A stretch of DNA of 64,000 bases from Streptomyces guryensis (GCF_021261325.1 NZ_JAJSBI010000012.1:62001-126000); one strand, 5' to 3'; shown: positions 29,687-39,119, counted from the stretch's first letter. Notes: generated from the sequence alone by a model not told the origin. Program-made: numbers and translations.

Positions 29687-31990
29687 ATGAGACCCACCCG
29701 CAGAGCCGTGTTACTCGCGGCGGCACTCCTGGCCACGGCCGCACCCCCCGCCCGCGCAGCCGCCCCCGACCCCTACGACGCCCTCCGCCGCCGCTGGCTC
29801 GACCTCGCCCTCGGTAGCGGTTACGACCCCACCGCCGAGCCGTACGCCTCCCGCCTGGCCGAAACGGGCGCACTCGCCCGCGCCGCCCAGGCCGCCATGG
29901 CCCCCACGCCCACCTCCCTCTGGCCCGGCTACCCCTACGACCCGCCCTCCGGCATCACCCAGAGCTACGGCCGCGTGTGGACGATGACCCAGGCCTACGT
30001 CCAGCAGGGCACCGGCTCGACCGGCGACCCTGCCCTCCTCTCGGCCGTCCTGCGCGGCCTCGACCACCTCTCCGCCACCGTCTACAACCCCTCCACCACC
30101 CGCTACGGCAACTGGTGGGAGTGGCAGATCGGCAGCCCCCGCCTGCTGATGGACATCACGGCCGTCCTCTACGACCACCTCACCGAGGCCCGGCGGCAAG
30201 CGGCCTGCGCCGCCGTTGACCACTTCATCCCCGACGCGATGCTCACCGACTACTCCGGCACCTCCACCGGCGCCAACCGCGTCGACCTGTGCCGCTCGGT
30301 CGCCCTGCGCGGCATCCTGGGCCGCGCGGACGCCAAGCTCGCCCTGGCCCGCGACGCGCTCTCCCCGGTCTTCCCGTACGTCACCAAGGGGGACGGCCTG
30401 TACGCGGACGGCTCGTTCGTCCAGCACACCTGGGTCGCGTACTCGGGGACGTACGGACAAGTGATGCTCGACGGCCTCGGCCGCCTCTTCACGCTGCTGG
30501 CGGGATCCGCGTGGGAGGTGACCGACCCGAACCGGCAGCTCGTCCTCGACAGCGTCGAGCACGCCTACGCGCCGCTGATCCACGACGGGTTGGTGATGGA
30601 CGGCGTCAACGGCCGTGCCATCAGCCGGGGTTACCTCAGAAGCGATGACCGCCACGTCATGCGCAGCGACCACTTCCACGGGCAGGGGATCATCGCGGCC
30701 GTGGCGCTGCTGGCCGGTGGGGCGACCGCGGTGGAACGCGACCGCTGGCACTCGTACATCAAGGGCTGGATCGAACGGGACACGGTGACACCCATCCTGA
30801 CGGCACGTCAGCTCGACGTGGCCGACCTGGCCCGGCTGCACGCGGTCGCCGACGCGCCGGTCCCGGCCGCCCCCGAACCCGTGGGCCACCGTCTCTTCCC
30901 GGCCATGGACAGGGCCGTCCACCGCGGCCCGGGCTTCACGGCGAGCCTGGCCATGTGCAGCGACCGCATCACGTACTACGAGTACGGCAACGGAGAGAAC
31001 CCGCGCGGCTGGCACACGGGCGCCGGAATGCTCTACTGGTGGCCCAAGGGGCGCAGCGACCAGTACACGGACTGGTTCTGGCCGACCGTCGACTGGTACC
31101 GCCTGCCGGGCACCACCGTGTCCACCCTTCCCCTGGCGGACAAGGCGGGCGGCGAATGGGGCCAGCCCAAGCCGGACGTGCGCTGGGTCGGCGGCACGAC
31201 GGACGGCGAGTACGCGGCCGTCGGCCAGCACCTCAGGGGCCTCGGCTCGACGCTCCACGCCCGCAAGTCGTGGTTCTGCGTCCCGGACGCGGTGATCTGC
31301 CTCGGCGCGGGCATCACCTGTACCGACGGCGTCCCGGTCGAGACCGTCGTCGACAATCGCAACCTGGGGGAGGCCGGGACACAGGAGTTCGTACGGGGGA
31401 GGGGCTGGGCCCATCTGGAGGGCCACGGCGGCTGGATCGTACCCGGCGGTGCGCTGCGCACCCTCCGCGAGGACCGCTCCGGCGCCTGGTCGGACATCAA
31501 CACCACCAGCACCACCCAGCGGGCCACCCGCCGGTGGCAGACCCTCTGGCTCGACCACGGCACGGACCCGGTCGACGCCGCATACGTCTACGTCCTCATG
31601 CCCGGCGCCTCCCGCCGAGTGGTCGCCTCCCGCGCCGCCGACCGGCACTGGCTGGCGATCCTCGCCAACAGCGCCACCTGCCAGGCCGTCCGCGTCCCCT
31701 CCCTCGGCCTGACGGCCGCCAACTTCTGGGGGCCCGGCACGGCGGGAGCGCTGACCGCCTCCGCGGCCGCGAGCGTCCTCGTACGCCACCACGCCCGCAC
31801 CGCTACCCTCTGCGTGAGCGAGCCCCCCCGAACGGGTGAGCCGTTCGAGATCACCTGGAACCACCCGGTGCGCGGGGTGGTGCGGGCCGACGACACCGTC
31901 GAAGTCCTCCGCACCGGCCGCCGTACGACGCTCCGGATTACCCCAGGCGTGTCATGTGCGACTCACCGTTGTGAGCTGACTCTCAGCTGA
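29687..31990 (+). CDS. Polysaccharide lyase family 8 (hyaluronate/xanthan lyase type)
   Basis: 767 residues from the ATG at 29687 (MRPTRRAVLLAAALL); ATG at 29663 is an alternative. A Tat-like signal peptide ends near ARAA, so the enzyme is secreted. The N-terminal alpha/alpha toroid has the catalytic set: NWWEWQIG (Asn near residue 142), HTWVAYSGTYG (His247, Tyr near 256) and GRAISRGYLRS (Arg). The C-terminal beta-sandwich domains start near residue 400. It cleaves an acidic glycan by beta-elimination; hyaluronate, chondroitin or xanthan cannot be told apart by eye. Codon 9 is TTA, so expression should depend on the bldA tRNA. No sugar transporter lies beside it. Confidence 0.88.
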   Translation: MRPTRRAVLLAAALLATAAPPARAAAPDPYDALRRRWLDLALGSGYDPTAEPYASRLAETGALARAAQAAMAPTPTSLWPGYPYDPPSGITQSYGRVWTMTQAYVQQGTGSTGDPALLSAVLRGLDHLSATVYNPSTTRYGNWWEWQIGSPRLLMDITAVLYDHLTEARRQAACAAVDHFIPDAMLTDYSGTSTGANRVDLCRSVALRGILGRADAKLALARDALSPVFPYVTKGDGLYADGSFVQHTWVAYSGTYGQVMLDGLGRLFTLLAGSAWEVTDPNRQLVLDSVEHAYAPLIHDGLVMDGVNGRAISRGYLRSDDRHVMRSDHFHGQGIIAAVALLAGGATAVERDRWHSYIKGWIERDTVTPILTARQLDVADLARLHAVADAPVPAAPEPVGHRLFPAMDRAVHRGPGFTASLAMCSDRITYYEYGNGENPRGWHTGAGMLYWWPKGRSDQYTDWFWPTVDWYRLPGTTVSTLPLADKAGGEWGQPKPDVRWVGGTTDGEYAAVGQHLRGLGSTLHARKSWFCVPDAVICLGAGITCTDGVPVETVVDNRNLGEAGTQEFVRGRGWAHLEGHGGWIVPGGALRTLREDRSGAWSDINTTSTTQRATRRWQTLWLDHGTDPVDAAYVYVLMPGASRRVVASRAADRHWLAILANSATCQAVRVPSLGLTAANFWGPGTAGALTASAAASVLVRHHARTATLCVSEPPRTGEPFEITWNHPVRGVVRADDTVEVLRTGRRTTLRITPGVSCATHRCELTLS

Positions 31991-32132
31991 CGGCTTTGTC
32001 TGACCTCTACAAGCCGGATGCCCTCTGAGCAGTCGGAAAGCCTGCATGCCCCCAGGGTTCTGTTCAGTGGCACCAGGAAAACGGGCCGGAGACTGTACGG
32101 AGTCGACGGCTCGCTTTCTCGGGTGGGCTTCG

Positions 32133-32138
32133 TAAGGT
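32133..32138 (+). promoter_or_regulatory. -10 box of a leaderless accB message
   Basis: TAAGGT ends exactly 6 bases before the accB ATG at 32145, with no ribosome site. Confidence 0.45.
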
Positions 32139-32144
32139 CACTAC

Positions 32145-33728
32145 ATGACCGTTTTGGATGAGGCGCCGGGTGAGCCGACGGACGCGCGCGGGCGAGTGGC
32201 CGAACTGCACGAGATCCGTGCGCAGGCGCTGGCCGGCCCGAGCGAGAAGGCGACCGAGGCGCAGCACGCCAAGGGCAAGCTGACCGGCCGGGAGCGCATC
32301 GAGCTGCTCCTCGACCCGGGCTCCTTCCAGGAGGTCGAGCAGCTGCGCCGGCACCGCGCGGTCGGCTTCGGCCTGGAGGCCAAGAAGCCCTACACGGACG
32401 GTGTCATCACCGGTTGGGGCACGGTGGAGGGCCGCACGGTCTTCGTCTACGCCCATGACTTCCGCATCTTCGGCGGCGCGCTGGGCGAGGCCCACGCCAC
32501 CAAGATCCACAAGATCATGGACATGGCCATCGCGGCCGGGGCGCCGCTCGTGTCGCTGAACGACGGTGCGGGCGCCCGCATCCAGGAGGGCGTCTCCGCG
32601 CTCGCCGGATACGGCGGCATCTTCCAGCGCAACACCAAGGCCTCCGGCGTCATCCCGCAGATCTCGGTGATGCTCGGCCCGTGCGCCGGCGGCGCCGCGT
32701 ACTCGCCGGCCCTGACCGACTTCGTCTTCATGGTCCGCGAGACCTCGCAGATGTTCATCACCGGCCCGGACGTGGTCAAGGCGGTGACGGGCGAGGAGAT
32801 CACCCAGAACGGCCTGGGCGGCGCGGACGTCCACGCCGAGACCTCCGGTGTCTGTCACTTCGCCTACGACGACGAGGAGACCTGCATCGCCGAGGTCCGC
32901 TACCTCCTGTCGCTGCTCCCGCAGAACAACCGGGAGAACCCGCCGCGGGTGGAGTCCACGGACGCGGTGGACCGCCGCGGCGACGTGCTGCTCGACCTGG
33001 TCCCGGCGGACGGCAACCGGCCGTACGACATGGCCAAGGTGATCGAGGAGATCGTCGACGACGGCGAGTACCTGGAGGTCCACGAGCGCTGGGCCCGCAA
33101 CATCATCTGCGCGCTGGGCCGCCTGGACGGCCAGGTCGTCGGCATCGTCGCCAACCAGCCGCAGACCCTCGCCGGCGTCCTGGACATCGAGGCATCGGAA
33201 AAAGCTGCGCGTTTCGTCCAGATGTGTGACGCTTTTAACATCCCGATCGTCACCTTCCTGGACGTCCCGGGGTTCCTCCCGGGCGTCGACCAGGAGCACG
33301 GCGGAATCATCCGCCACGGCGCGAAGCTCCTCTACGCCTACTGCAACGCGACCGTGCCGAGGATTTCGCTGATCCTGCGCAAGGCGTACGGAGGTGCCTA
33401 CATCGTCATGGACAGCCAGTCCATCGGTGCGGACCTCACCTATGCCTGGCCGACGAACGAGATCGCCGTGATGGGCGCCGAAGGGGCCGCCAACGTCATC
33501 TTCCGGCGACAGATCGCAGAGGCCGAGGACCCCGAGGCCATGCGGGCCCGCATGGTCAAGGAGTACAAGTCCGAGCTGATGCACCCCTACTACGCGGCCG
33601 AGCGCGGCCTGGTCGACGACGTCATCGACCCGACCGAGACCCGCGAGATCCTCATCCGCTCCCTGGCGATGCTGCAGACCAAGCACGCCGATCTGCCGTC
33701 CCGCAAGCACGGCAACCCCCCGCAGTAA
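32145..33728 (+). CDS. accB: Acyl-CoA carboxylase beta (carboxyltransferase) subunit
   Basis: Transfers carboxyl from biotin to acetyl- or propionyl-CoA, giving malonyl- or methylmalonyl-CoA for fatty acid and polyketide synthesis. 527 residues, the usual length. Crotonase-type carboxyltransferase: KLTGRERIELLLDPGSF, HDFRIFGGALGEAHATKI, LNDGAGARIQEG, MLGPCAGGAAYSPAL, FMVRETSQMFITGPDVV, then the C-terminal half with FLDVPGFLPGVDQEHGGIIR and LILRKAYGGAYIVM. A small epsilon subunit gene follows 57 bases later, as in the characterised Streptomyces AccB-AccE complex. The biotinylated alpha subunit is encoded elsewhere. Confidence 0.94.
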   Translation: MTVLDEAPGEPTDARGRVAELHEIRAQALAGPSEKATEAQHAKGKLTGRERIELLLDPGSFQEVEQLRRHRAVGFGLEAKKPYTDGVITGWGTVEGRTVFVYAHDFRIFGGALGEAHATKIHKIMDMAIAAGAPLVSLNDGAGARIQEGVSALAGYGGIFQRNTKASGVIPQISVMLGPCAGGAAYSPALTDFVFMVRETSQMFITGPDVVKAVTGEEITQNGLGGADVHAETSGVCHFAYDDEETCIAEVRYLLSLLPQNNRENPPRVESTDAVDRRGDVLLDLVPADGNRPYDMAKVIEEIVDDGEYLEVHERWARNIICALGRLDGQVVGIVANQPQTLAGVLDIEASEKAARFVQMCDAFNIPIVTFLDVPGFLPGVDQEHGGIIRHGAKLLYAYCNATVPRISLILRKAYGGAYIVMDSQSIGADLTYAWPTNEIAVMGAEGAANVIFRRQIAEAEDPEAMRARMVKEYKSELMHPYYAAERGLVDDVIDPTETREILIRSLAMLQTKHADLPSRKHGNPPQ

Positions 33729-33785
33729 CCCAGCGGACCCTCCGCGACACCCTCGCGGAAACCTCTCTCACGGAGACTGAGACCT

Positions 33786-33980
33786 ATGAACACCCCTGAC
33801 ATTCGTGTCGAGAAGGGCCACGCCGAGCCCGAGGAAGTCGCCGCCATCACGGCCGTCCTCCTCGCCCGCGCCGCAGCCGCCCCGTCGGACGAGGCCCAGC
33901 CCCACCGAGGCCGCGCAAAAGCCGGCTGGCGCCGTCTGGAGCGCGAGCCCGGCTTCCGGGCCCCGCACAGCTGGCACTGA
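33786..33980 (+). CDS. accE: Acyl-CoA carboxylase epsilon subunit
   Basis: 64 residues: an N-terminal strand and helix (IRVEKGHAEPEEVAAITAVLLARAA), a charged linker, and the conserved tryptophan-rich end (AGWRRLEREPGFRAPHSWH). Epsilon subunits bind the beta subunit and raise activity of the carboxylase complex in Streptomyces and mycobacteria. It is the second gene of the accB operon, and a 21-bp perfect hairpin follows 9 bases after the stop. Confidence 0.9.
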   Translation: MNTPDIRVEKGHAEPEEVAAITAVLLARAAAAPSDEAQPHRGRAKAGWRRLEREPGFRAPHSWH

Positions 33981-33989
33981 GCGCCGCAC

Positions 33990-34034
33990 AACGCCTGAGG
34001 GCCCCCTCTCAACGAGAGGGGGCCCTCAGGCGTT
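33990..34034 (+). terminator. 21-bp perfect stem terminator of accB-accE
   Basis: Bases 33990-34010 are perfectly complementary to 34014-34034, leaving a 3-base loop. It is the longest perfect stem found in the window. It can end transcription from the left and, read on the other strand, from the converging conservon. A TATTGGCTTTT stretch follows. Confidence 0.85.
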
Positions 34035-34138
34035 CAGGCTATTGGCTTTTAGAGGCGCGAGGAACTGCGCGACAAGCCACTGGGCCGCCGCAGACGGCAT
34101 CAAACCGTCCGAGGCAGCCCAGTAGCCGCAAGAACCAC

Positions 34139-34720
34139 TTACCGCAAGCGAGCCATCAACGCGTGCTCCACGAGAGTGATCAGCGCAGACTTCGCATCGG
34201 CCCGGTGCCGCGCATCCGTCGTGATGATCGGCGTATCCGGCCCAATCTGAAGAGCTTCCCGGACCTCGTCCGGGTTGTACGGCTGGTTCCCGTCGAACCC
34301 GTTCAGGGCGATCACAAAAGGCAGCCCCGAGTTCTCGAAGTAGTCGACCGCGGGGAAGCAGTCGGCCAGGCGCCTGGTGTCAACCAGGACGATCGCGCCG
34401 ATCGCACCGCGTACCAGGTCGTCCCACATGAACCAGAAGCGGTCCTGACCGGGGGTGCCGAACAGGTACAGGATCAGGTCCTGGTCCAGGGTGATACGGC
34501 CGAAGTCCATGGCCACCGTGGTGGTGGTCTTGTCCCCGGTGTGGGTGAGGTCGTCGATGCCTGCCGAAGCAGACGTCATGACGGCCTCGGTACGCAGCGG
34601 GTTGATCTCCGAGACGGCCCCGACGAACGTGGTCTTGCCCACGCCGAAGCCACCCGCCACCACGATCTTCGCTGAGGTGGTGGAGCGGGAAGGACCGCCG
34701 CTAGAGCTTGCGAAGTCCAC
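34139..34720 (-). CDS. cvnD2: Conservon small GTPase CvnD
   Basis: 193 residues. Ras/MglA-like GTPase: P-loop GGFGVGKTT, switch region TTTTVAMDFGRI, DxxG-type GTPGQDRFWF, VLVDTRRL and the guanine-specific region ALNGFD. Conservons combine a sensor kinase-like membrane protein, a roadblock protein, a DUF742 protein and this GTPase in a membrane complex that resembles a G-protein-coupled system. It starts with GTG and overlaps CvnC by 20 bases. It is nearly identical to the CvnD of the adjacent conservon. Numbering as cvn2 follows my recollection of the S. coelicolor order and is not needed for the function. Confidence 0.92.
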   Translation of the reverse strand: MDFASSSGGPSRSTTSAKIVVAGGFGVGKTTFVGAVSEINPLRTEAVMTSASAGIDDLTHTGDKTTTTVAMDFGRITLDQDLILYLFGTPGQDRFWFMWDDLVRGAIGAIVLVDTRRLADCFPAVDYFENSGLPFVIALNGFDGNQPYNPDEVREALQIGPDTPIITTDARHRADAKSALITLVEHALMARLR

Positions 34721-35294
34721 TGAGCACCCTTTCGAGCAGTGTCACGTCTGGCTGGCCGCCGGCGTTCTCGTCGCCGCCGGGCTGATGGATGGCGACCAGT
34801 CCCGCCTCCGCCAAGTCGGCGACGAGGATCCTGGCCACGCCGAGAGGGATCGTCAGGAGGGCGGAGATTTCCGCCACCGACTTGATCTCGCGGCAGAGGT
34901 TGCAGATCCGCTGATGCTCGGGCAGCTGGCCCTGCATCTGGTGCGGCTGCGCGGTGGTGTGCACCAGCGCCTCGATGGCGAGCTGGTAGCGCGGGCGCGT
35001 CCGGCCGCCGGTCATGGCGTACGGACGCACCAGGGGATTGTTCGACGACCCCGCGGGGGCCGGCTCTGGAGCACGTCGCTGCGGCTGCACGGGCTGGATG
35101 CGCGGCGCCGGCGGCTGGTCGTAAGGCGAGGGACCGGGGCCCTGCGGACCCTGGGGCGCATACGGGTGCTGACGCCGCTGGCTCGGGGTGGAGGGGAAGT
35201 TGTAACGGTTCGGGTTCTGGGAACCGCCGCCCTGGCCCTGGGCAGGGCCGTACGACCAGTTGCCCGAATTCGAACCGCCTGGGGGTGTTGCCAC
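34701..35294 (-). CDS. cvnC2: Conservon DUF742 protein CvnC
   Basis: 197 residues from the GTG at 35294, preceded by GGAGGAGG. The first 90 or so residues are a Pro/Gln/Tyr-rich disordered stretch (NYN-FPSTPSQRRQHPYAP, then GPQGPGPSPYDQPPAP). The conserved domain starts at NPLVRPYAMTGGRTRPRYQL and includes HQRICNLCREIKSVAEISAL, PLGVARILVADLAEAGLVAI and TLLERVLSGLRKL, a winged-helix-like fold. The CvnC of the neighbouring conservon lacks the long N-terminal stretch. The stop region overlaps the CvnD start by 20 bases. Confidence 0.9.
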   Translation of the reverse strand: MATPPGGSNSGNWSYGPAQGQGGGSQNPNRYNFPSTPSQRRQHPYAPQGPQGPGPSPYDQPPAPRIQPVQPQRRAPEPAPAGSSNNPLVRPYAMTGGRTRPRYQLAIEALVHTTAQPHQMQGQLPEHQRICNLCREIKSVAEISALLTIPLGVARILVADLAEAGLVAIHQPGGDENAGGQPDVTLLERVLSGLRKL

Positions 35295-35389
35295 TTTCTC
35301 CTCCTCCGACTGTGCCGGGCACCCAATGCCTGTGGAGCCGCGTCCCGAAACCTTACGGCCCCGGGACGCCAAAACGCACCGTCTGTTTG

Positions 35390-35812
35390 TCAGTTGAGCA
35401 GGCTGCCCTGGAGCTCCGCACGAAGATCCGGTGTGAGGACCGTACCGGCACGGTCGACCAGAAGAGCCATCTCGTACCCGATGAGGCCGATGTCCGCCTC
35501 GGGGTGGGCCAGCACGGCGAGCGAGGAACCGTCGGAAACGGACATGATGAAGAGGAATCCCCGCTCCATCTCCACAACCGTCTGGTTCACGCTGCCGCCC
35601 TCGAAGATGCGCGAGGCACCGGCGGTCAGCGAGGTCAGACCCGACGCGACGGCCGCCAGCTGGTCGGCGCGGTCGCGCGGAAACCCTTCGGACATCGCCA
35701 GAAGGAGTCCATCGGCGGAGACCACCACGGTGTGGGACACCCCCGGGGTGTTGTCCACGAAGTTGGTGATCAACCAGTTCAGGTTCTGTGCCGCCTGGCT
35801 CATCGGGCTCAC
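35390..35812 (-). CDS. cvnB2: Conservon roadblock/LC7 protein CvnB
   Basis: 140 residues from the GTG at 35812: AGGAG lies 7 bases upstream and the GTG is 1 base after the cvnA2 stop (TAGTGTG). The equivalent position in the sister conservon is TTG. An ATG three codons later lacks spacing to the ribosome site. Roadblock/LC7 fold: LNWLITNFVDNTPGVSHTVV, SADGLLLAMSEGFPRDRADQ, LTAGASRIFEGGSVNQTVVE, RGFLFIMSVSDGSSLAVLAH. Roadblock proteins of this kind act as GTPase regulators (MglB type), so it probably controls CvnD. Confidence 0.92.
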   Translation of the reverse strand: MSPMSQAAQNLNWLITNFVDNTPGVSHTVVVSADGLLLAMSEGFPRDRADQLAAVASGLTSLTAGASRIFEGGSVNQTVVEMERGFLFIMSVSDGSSLAVLAHPEADIGLIGYEMALLVDRAGTVLTPDLRAELQGSLLN

Positions 35813-35813
35813 A

Positions 35814-38800
35814 CTAACGCTCCTGGTTGTAGGTGCTGTCAGGACCGAAGCCCTGACCGTTCGTTTCACTGCTCGCGTTGCGTCCGCGCTGGACGCCCCG
35901 GCGCAGGTTGCTCAGCCGGCCCCGGACGTCCTCCGGGGCGCGGGAGACCTGTGGGCCGCCCTGGGGGGTGGTCTCGGCGGCTCCCTCGACCAGGTTGGCC
36001 TTGGGCACCCGCCGCGGCAGGCCGGAGGAGGTGACCCCGCCCGCCTTGGGCTTCCGGAGCGCGGAGGCCTGCTGCCAGCGCGCGTCGTTCGCCGAGCGCC
36101 AGTCGCCGGTGCCGTTGCCGTTGCTCTCCGGCTTGGGGGCCGGCGCCTCCTGGTTCACGTGCCGTGCGCCGTTCGCACCGCTCGCACCGCCCGTGCCGTT
36201 CGCACCGTTTGCGAACGATCCGCGGCGGGGCAGTCCGGCGTCGGTCAGCGCGTGGGCGGCGGAAGAGGCCGGTCCCGGACGCTCGAAGCCTACGCGGTCA
36301 TGCTCGCTCACGTCAGCGGCCTGCGCAGATTCCGTTTCCGGAGCGTACTCGGACGAGTACCCGTTCTGGTAGGTGTCCTGCTGAGGCCAGTCGTCCTGGT
36401 GACGCCGCTCCTGGAAGGCCGGGAAGGACTCCGGGGCGGAGGGGCGGGCGGCCGGGGGCTCCTCGCGGACGGGCTCCGCATACGAGGGCTCGGGGTAGCC
36501 GCCGTTCGACGAGAACGTGTCGTTCTGCGGCAGTCCGCCGTTCGGCGCGTAGTACGGCTCGTCGTACGACGGGCGCGGAGCCGGCTCGTCATACGCGGGG
36601 CGCTGCTGCTCCTCGTACGGGGTCTGCTGCGGCTCGTCGTACGCGGGGCGCGGGTCGTAGCCGCCGGGCTGCTGCTCCGGGTAGCCACCGTGGCCGTTGT
36701 CGTAGGACGGCTGGTCGAACGCGTCGGCGTAGGGGGACTCGGGGGACTCCTGGACCGGCTGGTCCGTCGCCTGGGCCTCCAGGGCCGCACGGCGCTCCTC
36801 GCGCATCAGCGAGCGGCCGACGGGGTCCAGCTCGCGTATGTCGTCCGGGATCTCTGAGTAGCGGCTGTCGTCGAAGCCGAGTTCCGCGGCCGTGCGCATC
36901 GGCAGGCCGTTGTTGAAGTCCTCACCCTGGTAGCTCTGCTCCGGGATGATCTGCGAGACCGTGAACTCGTCGCGCGACTGCTGCTCGCCGCCGCCACCGC
37001 CGTGGGTGATCGCGTCCGGCAGCATGACCAGCGAGGTCGTGCCGGCCTGCTCGCCCGAGGGGCGCAGCTGGACGCGGATGCCGTGCCGGTCGGACAGCCG
37101 GCCGACCACGAAGAGGCCCATGCGCTGGGATATCGCGGCGTCGACGGTGGGCGGGTTCGCGAGCTTGTGGTTGATGTCCGCGAAGTCCTCGGCGGTGAGG
37201 CCGATGCCCTTGTCGTGGATCTCGATCATGATGCGGCCGTCGGGCAGCCGGGTCGCGGTGACGCGGACCTTGGTCTGCGGGGAGGAGAACGTCGTCGCGT
37301 TCTCCAGCAGCTCGGCCAGCAGGTGCACGAGGTCGGTGACCGCGCGGCCGTGGATCTCGGCCTCCGGGACGCCGGAGAGCTCGATGCGCTCGTACTGCTC
37401 CACCTCGGAGGAGGCGGCGCGCACCACGTCGATGAGCGGGACCGGCTGGTCCCAGCGGCGGCCGGGCTCCTCGCCGGCGAGGACCAGGAGGTTCTCGCCG
37501 TTGCGGCGCATACGGGTCGCGAGGTGGTCCAGGCGGAAGAGGTTCTCCAGCTGGTCCGGGTCGGCCTCGTTGTTCTCCAGGTCGGTGATCAGGGTCAGCT
37601 GGCCCTCGATCAGCGACTGGTTGCGGCGCGAGAGGTTGGTGAAGATCGCGTTGATGTTGCCACGGAGCAGGGCCTGCTCGGCGGCGAGTCGCACGGCCTC
37701 GCGGTGGACCTGGTCGAAGGCGCGGGCGACCTCGCCGATCTCGTCCCGGGTGTTGATCGGGATGGGCTGGACGCGGGTGTCCACGCGGCCCGGGTCGGTG
37801 CGCGAGAGCTGGTCGACCAGCATCGGCAGGCGCTGCTCGGCGATGCCGAAGGCGGCGTTGCGCAGCTGGCGCATCGAGCGGGACATCTGGCGGGCCACGG
37901 CACCGGCCAGGATGAACGCGAGAAGCAGGGCGACGATGACAGCGGCACCCGTGATCAGGGCGTCACGCTTGGCGTTGTCGGCGATGTTCGAGGCCTCGTT
38001 CACGGCCTTGTCGGCCATGTCCGCCTGGATCTTGCGGTAGACGTCGGCCCGGAGGGTGGTGACCCCCCACCAGTTCTCCGCGGTGATGCCTGTCGCGGCG
38101 AGCTGCGCACGGGCACTGGTGTCCGTGGTCTGCAGCGCCGAGAGGGCCGTGACCATGGCCGTCGGCTCGGACGGCGGAGGCACGTAGGTCTGGTTGTTGG
38201 CCGCCGCCTGCGCGGCGGCCTGCTTGGCCTGGGCCGCGCCCTCGGCCTTGGCCTTCGCCTCCAGGTCGACGAGCTTCTGCGCGTCCGCCTCGGTTCCGCC
38301 CGCCTTGTACTCCTCGATGGCGATGCCCTCGAGGTAGGCGTAGGAGGAGAGGGCGACACGCTGCTTGGCGAGGTCGTCCTTCTTGGGGCCGGGGCTGATC
38401 AGCAGGTGCATGCCGATCGACCGCTCCAGGGACAGGGCGGCCTGGGTGAGCGAGATGGCGTAGACGGTGCGGCCGTAGCTGGTGATGTTGCCCGTGCCCA
38501 GGCCCAGCTCGTTGGCGAACTCCATCAGGGGGTGGGCGACGGCGACGTAGCCCTCTTCGGTCTGCACTCCGTGGACCTTGGAGGTGTACGCGATCGCGCG
38601 CAGGGTGGCCAGCTGCGGCTCGGCCTGGCGGAACAGCTTGAGGCGGCGCAGCAGGCCGGCCTTCTGCGGCATGTTCTGCGCCGCCGCGTCGAAGGCGTCG
38701 GCTGCGTCGTCCGTGGCCTTGCGGGCCGCGGTGACCGTCGCCTTGTCCTTGGCGGTCGCGCTCTTGCCCTTGAGCAGCGGTGCCGCGGTGATGTCGCGCT

Positions 38801-39119
38801 CGTTGTTCACCGCGTTGGCATAGGTGAGGGAGGCCCGCACCAGACGTGCGGTGTTCTCCGCGTCCTGCGCCTCCTGCCAGGTGTCGATCGAGCTCTTCAC
38901 CTGGAAGCCGCCCATGACGAGGCCGACCATCACGGGTATGAGCAGGATCGCGTTCAGCCGGGTCGGCACCCGCCAGTTGCGGGGGGAGAAACGGCCGCCG
39001 CTCGGAGCGGGTGGGGCCGTCGGTTCCGAACCGGGCACAGGGGCGGGCGCCGCTCCGCGCGGCGGCGGGGTGAAGTTGCCCCGGGCCGACGGCTCGGGAC
39101 CGTTCTTGCTTCGCCTCAC
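35814..39119 (-). CDS. cvnA2: Conservon sensor kinase-like protein CvnA
   Basis: 1101 residues from the GTG at 39119. A short Pro-rich cytoplasmic N-terminus, membrane segment near residue 60 (LNAILLIPVMVGLVMGG), an extracellular helical nitrate-sensor-like domain (about 80-385), a second membrane segment (LITGAAVIVALLLAFILAG), HAMP, then a HATPase domain (LLAELLENATTFSSPQTKVR, IHDKGIGLTAEDF, RMGLFVVGRLSDRHGI). A 350-residue disordered tail rich in PAYDEP-like repeats ends with SGLPRRVPKANLVEG and PQVSRAPEDVRGRLSNLRRG, shared with the sister protein. It is the membrane sensor of the conservon; kinase activity is not certain. A palindromic operator candidate lies 71 bases upstream. Confidence 0.92.
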   Translation of the reverse strand: MRRSKNGPEPSARGNFTPPPRGAAPAPVPGSEPTAPPAPSGGRFSPRNWRVPTRLNAILLIPVMVGLVMGGFQVKSSIDTWQEAQDAENTARLVRASLTYANAVNNERDITAAPLLKGKSATAKDKATVTAARKATDDAADAFDAAAQNMPQKAGLLRRLKLFRQAEPQLATLRAIAYTSKVHGVQTEEGYVAVAHPLMEFANELGLGTGNITSYGRTVYAISLTQAALSLERSIGMHLLISPGPKKDDLAKQRVALSSYAYLEGIAIEEYKAGGTEADAQKLVDLEAKAKAEGAAQAKQAAAQAAANNQTYVPPPSEPTAMVTALSALQTTDTSARAQLAATGITAENWWGVTTLRADVYRKIQADMADKAVNEASNIADNAKRDALITGAAVIVALLLAFILAGAVARQMSRSMRQLRNAAFGIAEQRLPMLVDQLSRTDPGRVDTRVQPIPINTRDEIGEVARAFDQVHREAVRLAAEQALLRGNINAIFTNLSRRNQSLIEGQLTLITDLENNEADPDQLENLFRLDHLATRMRRNGENLLVLAGEEPGRRWDQPVPLIDVVRAASSEVEQYERIELSGVPEAEIHGRAVTDLVHLLAELLENATTFSSPQTKVRVTATRLPDGRIMIEIHDKGIGLTAEDFADINHKLANPPTVDAAISQRMGLFVVGRLSDRHGIRVQLRPSGEQAGTTSLVMLPDAITHGGGGGEQQSRDEFTVSQIIPEQSYQGEDFNNGLPMRTAAELGFDDSRYSEIPDDIRELDPVGRSLMREERRAALEAQATDQPVQESPESPYADAFDQPSYDNGHGGYPEQQPGGYDPRPAYDEPQQTPYEEQQRPAYDEPAPRPSYDEPYYAPNGGLPQNDTFSSNGGYPEPSYAEPVREEPPAARPSAPESFPAFQERRHQDDWPQQDTYQNGYSSEYAPETESAQAADVSEHDRVGFERPGPASSAAHALTDAGLPRRGSFANGANGTGGASGANGARHVNQEAPAPKPESNGNGTGDWRSANDARWQQASALRKPKAGGVTSSGLPRRVPKANLVEGAAETTPQGGPQVSRAPEDVRGRLSNLRRGVQRGRNASSETNGQGFGPDSTYNQER

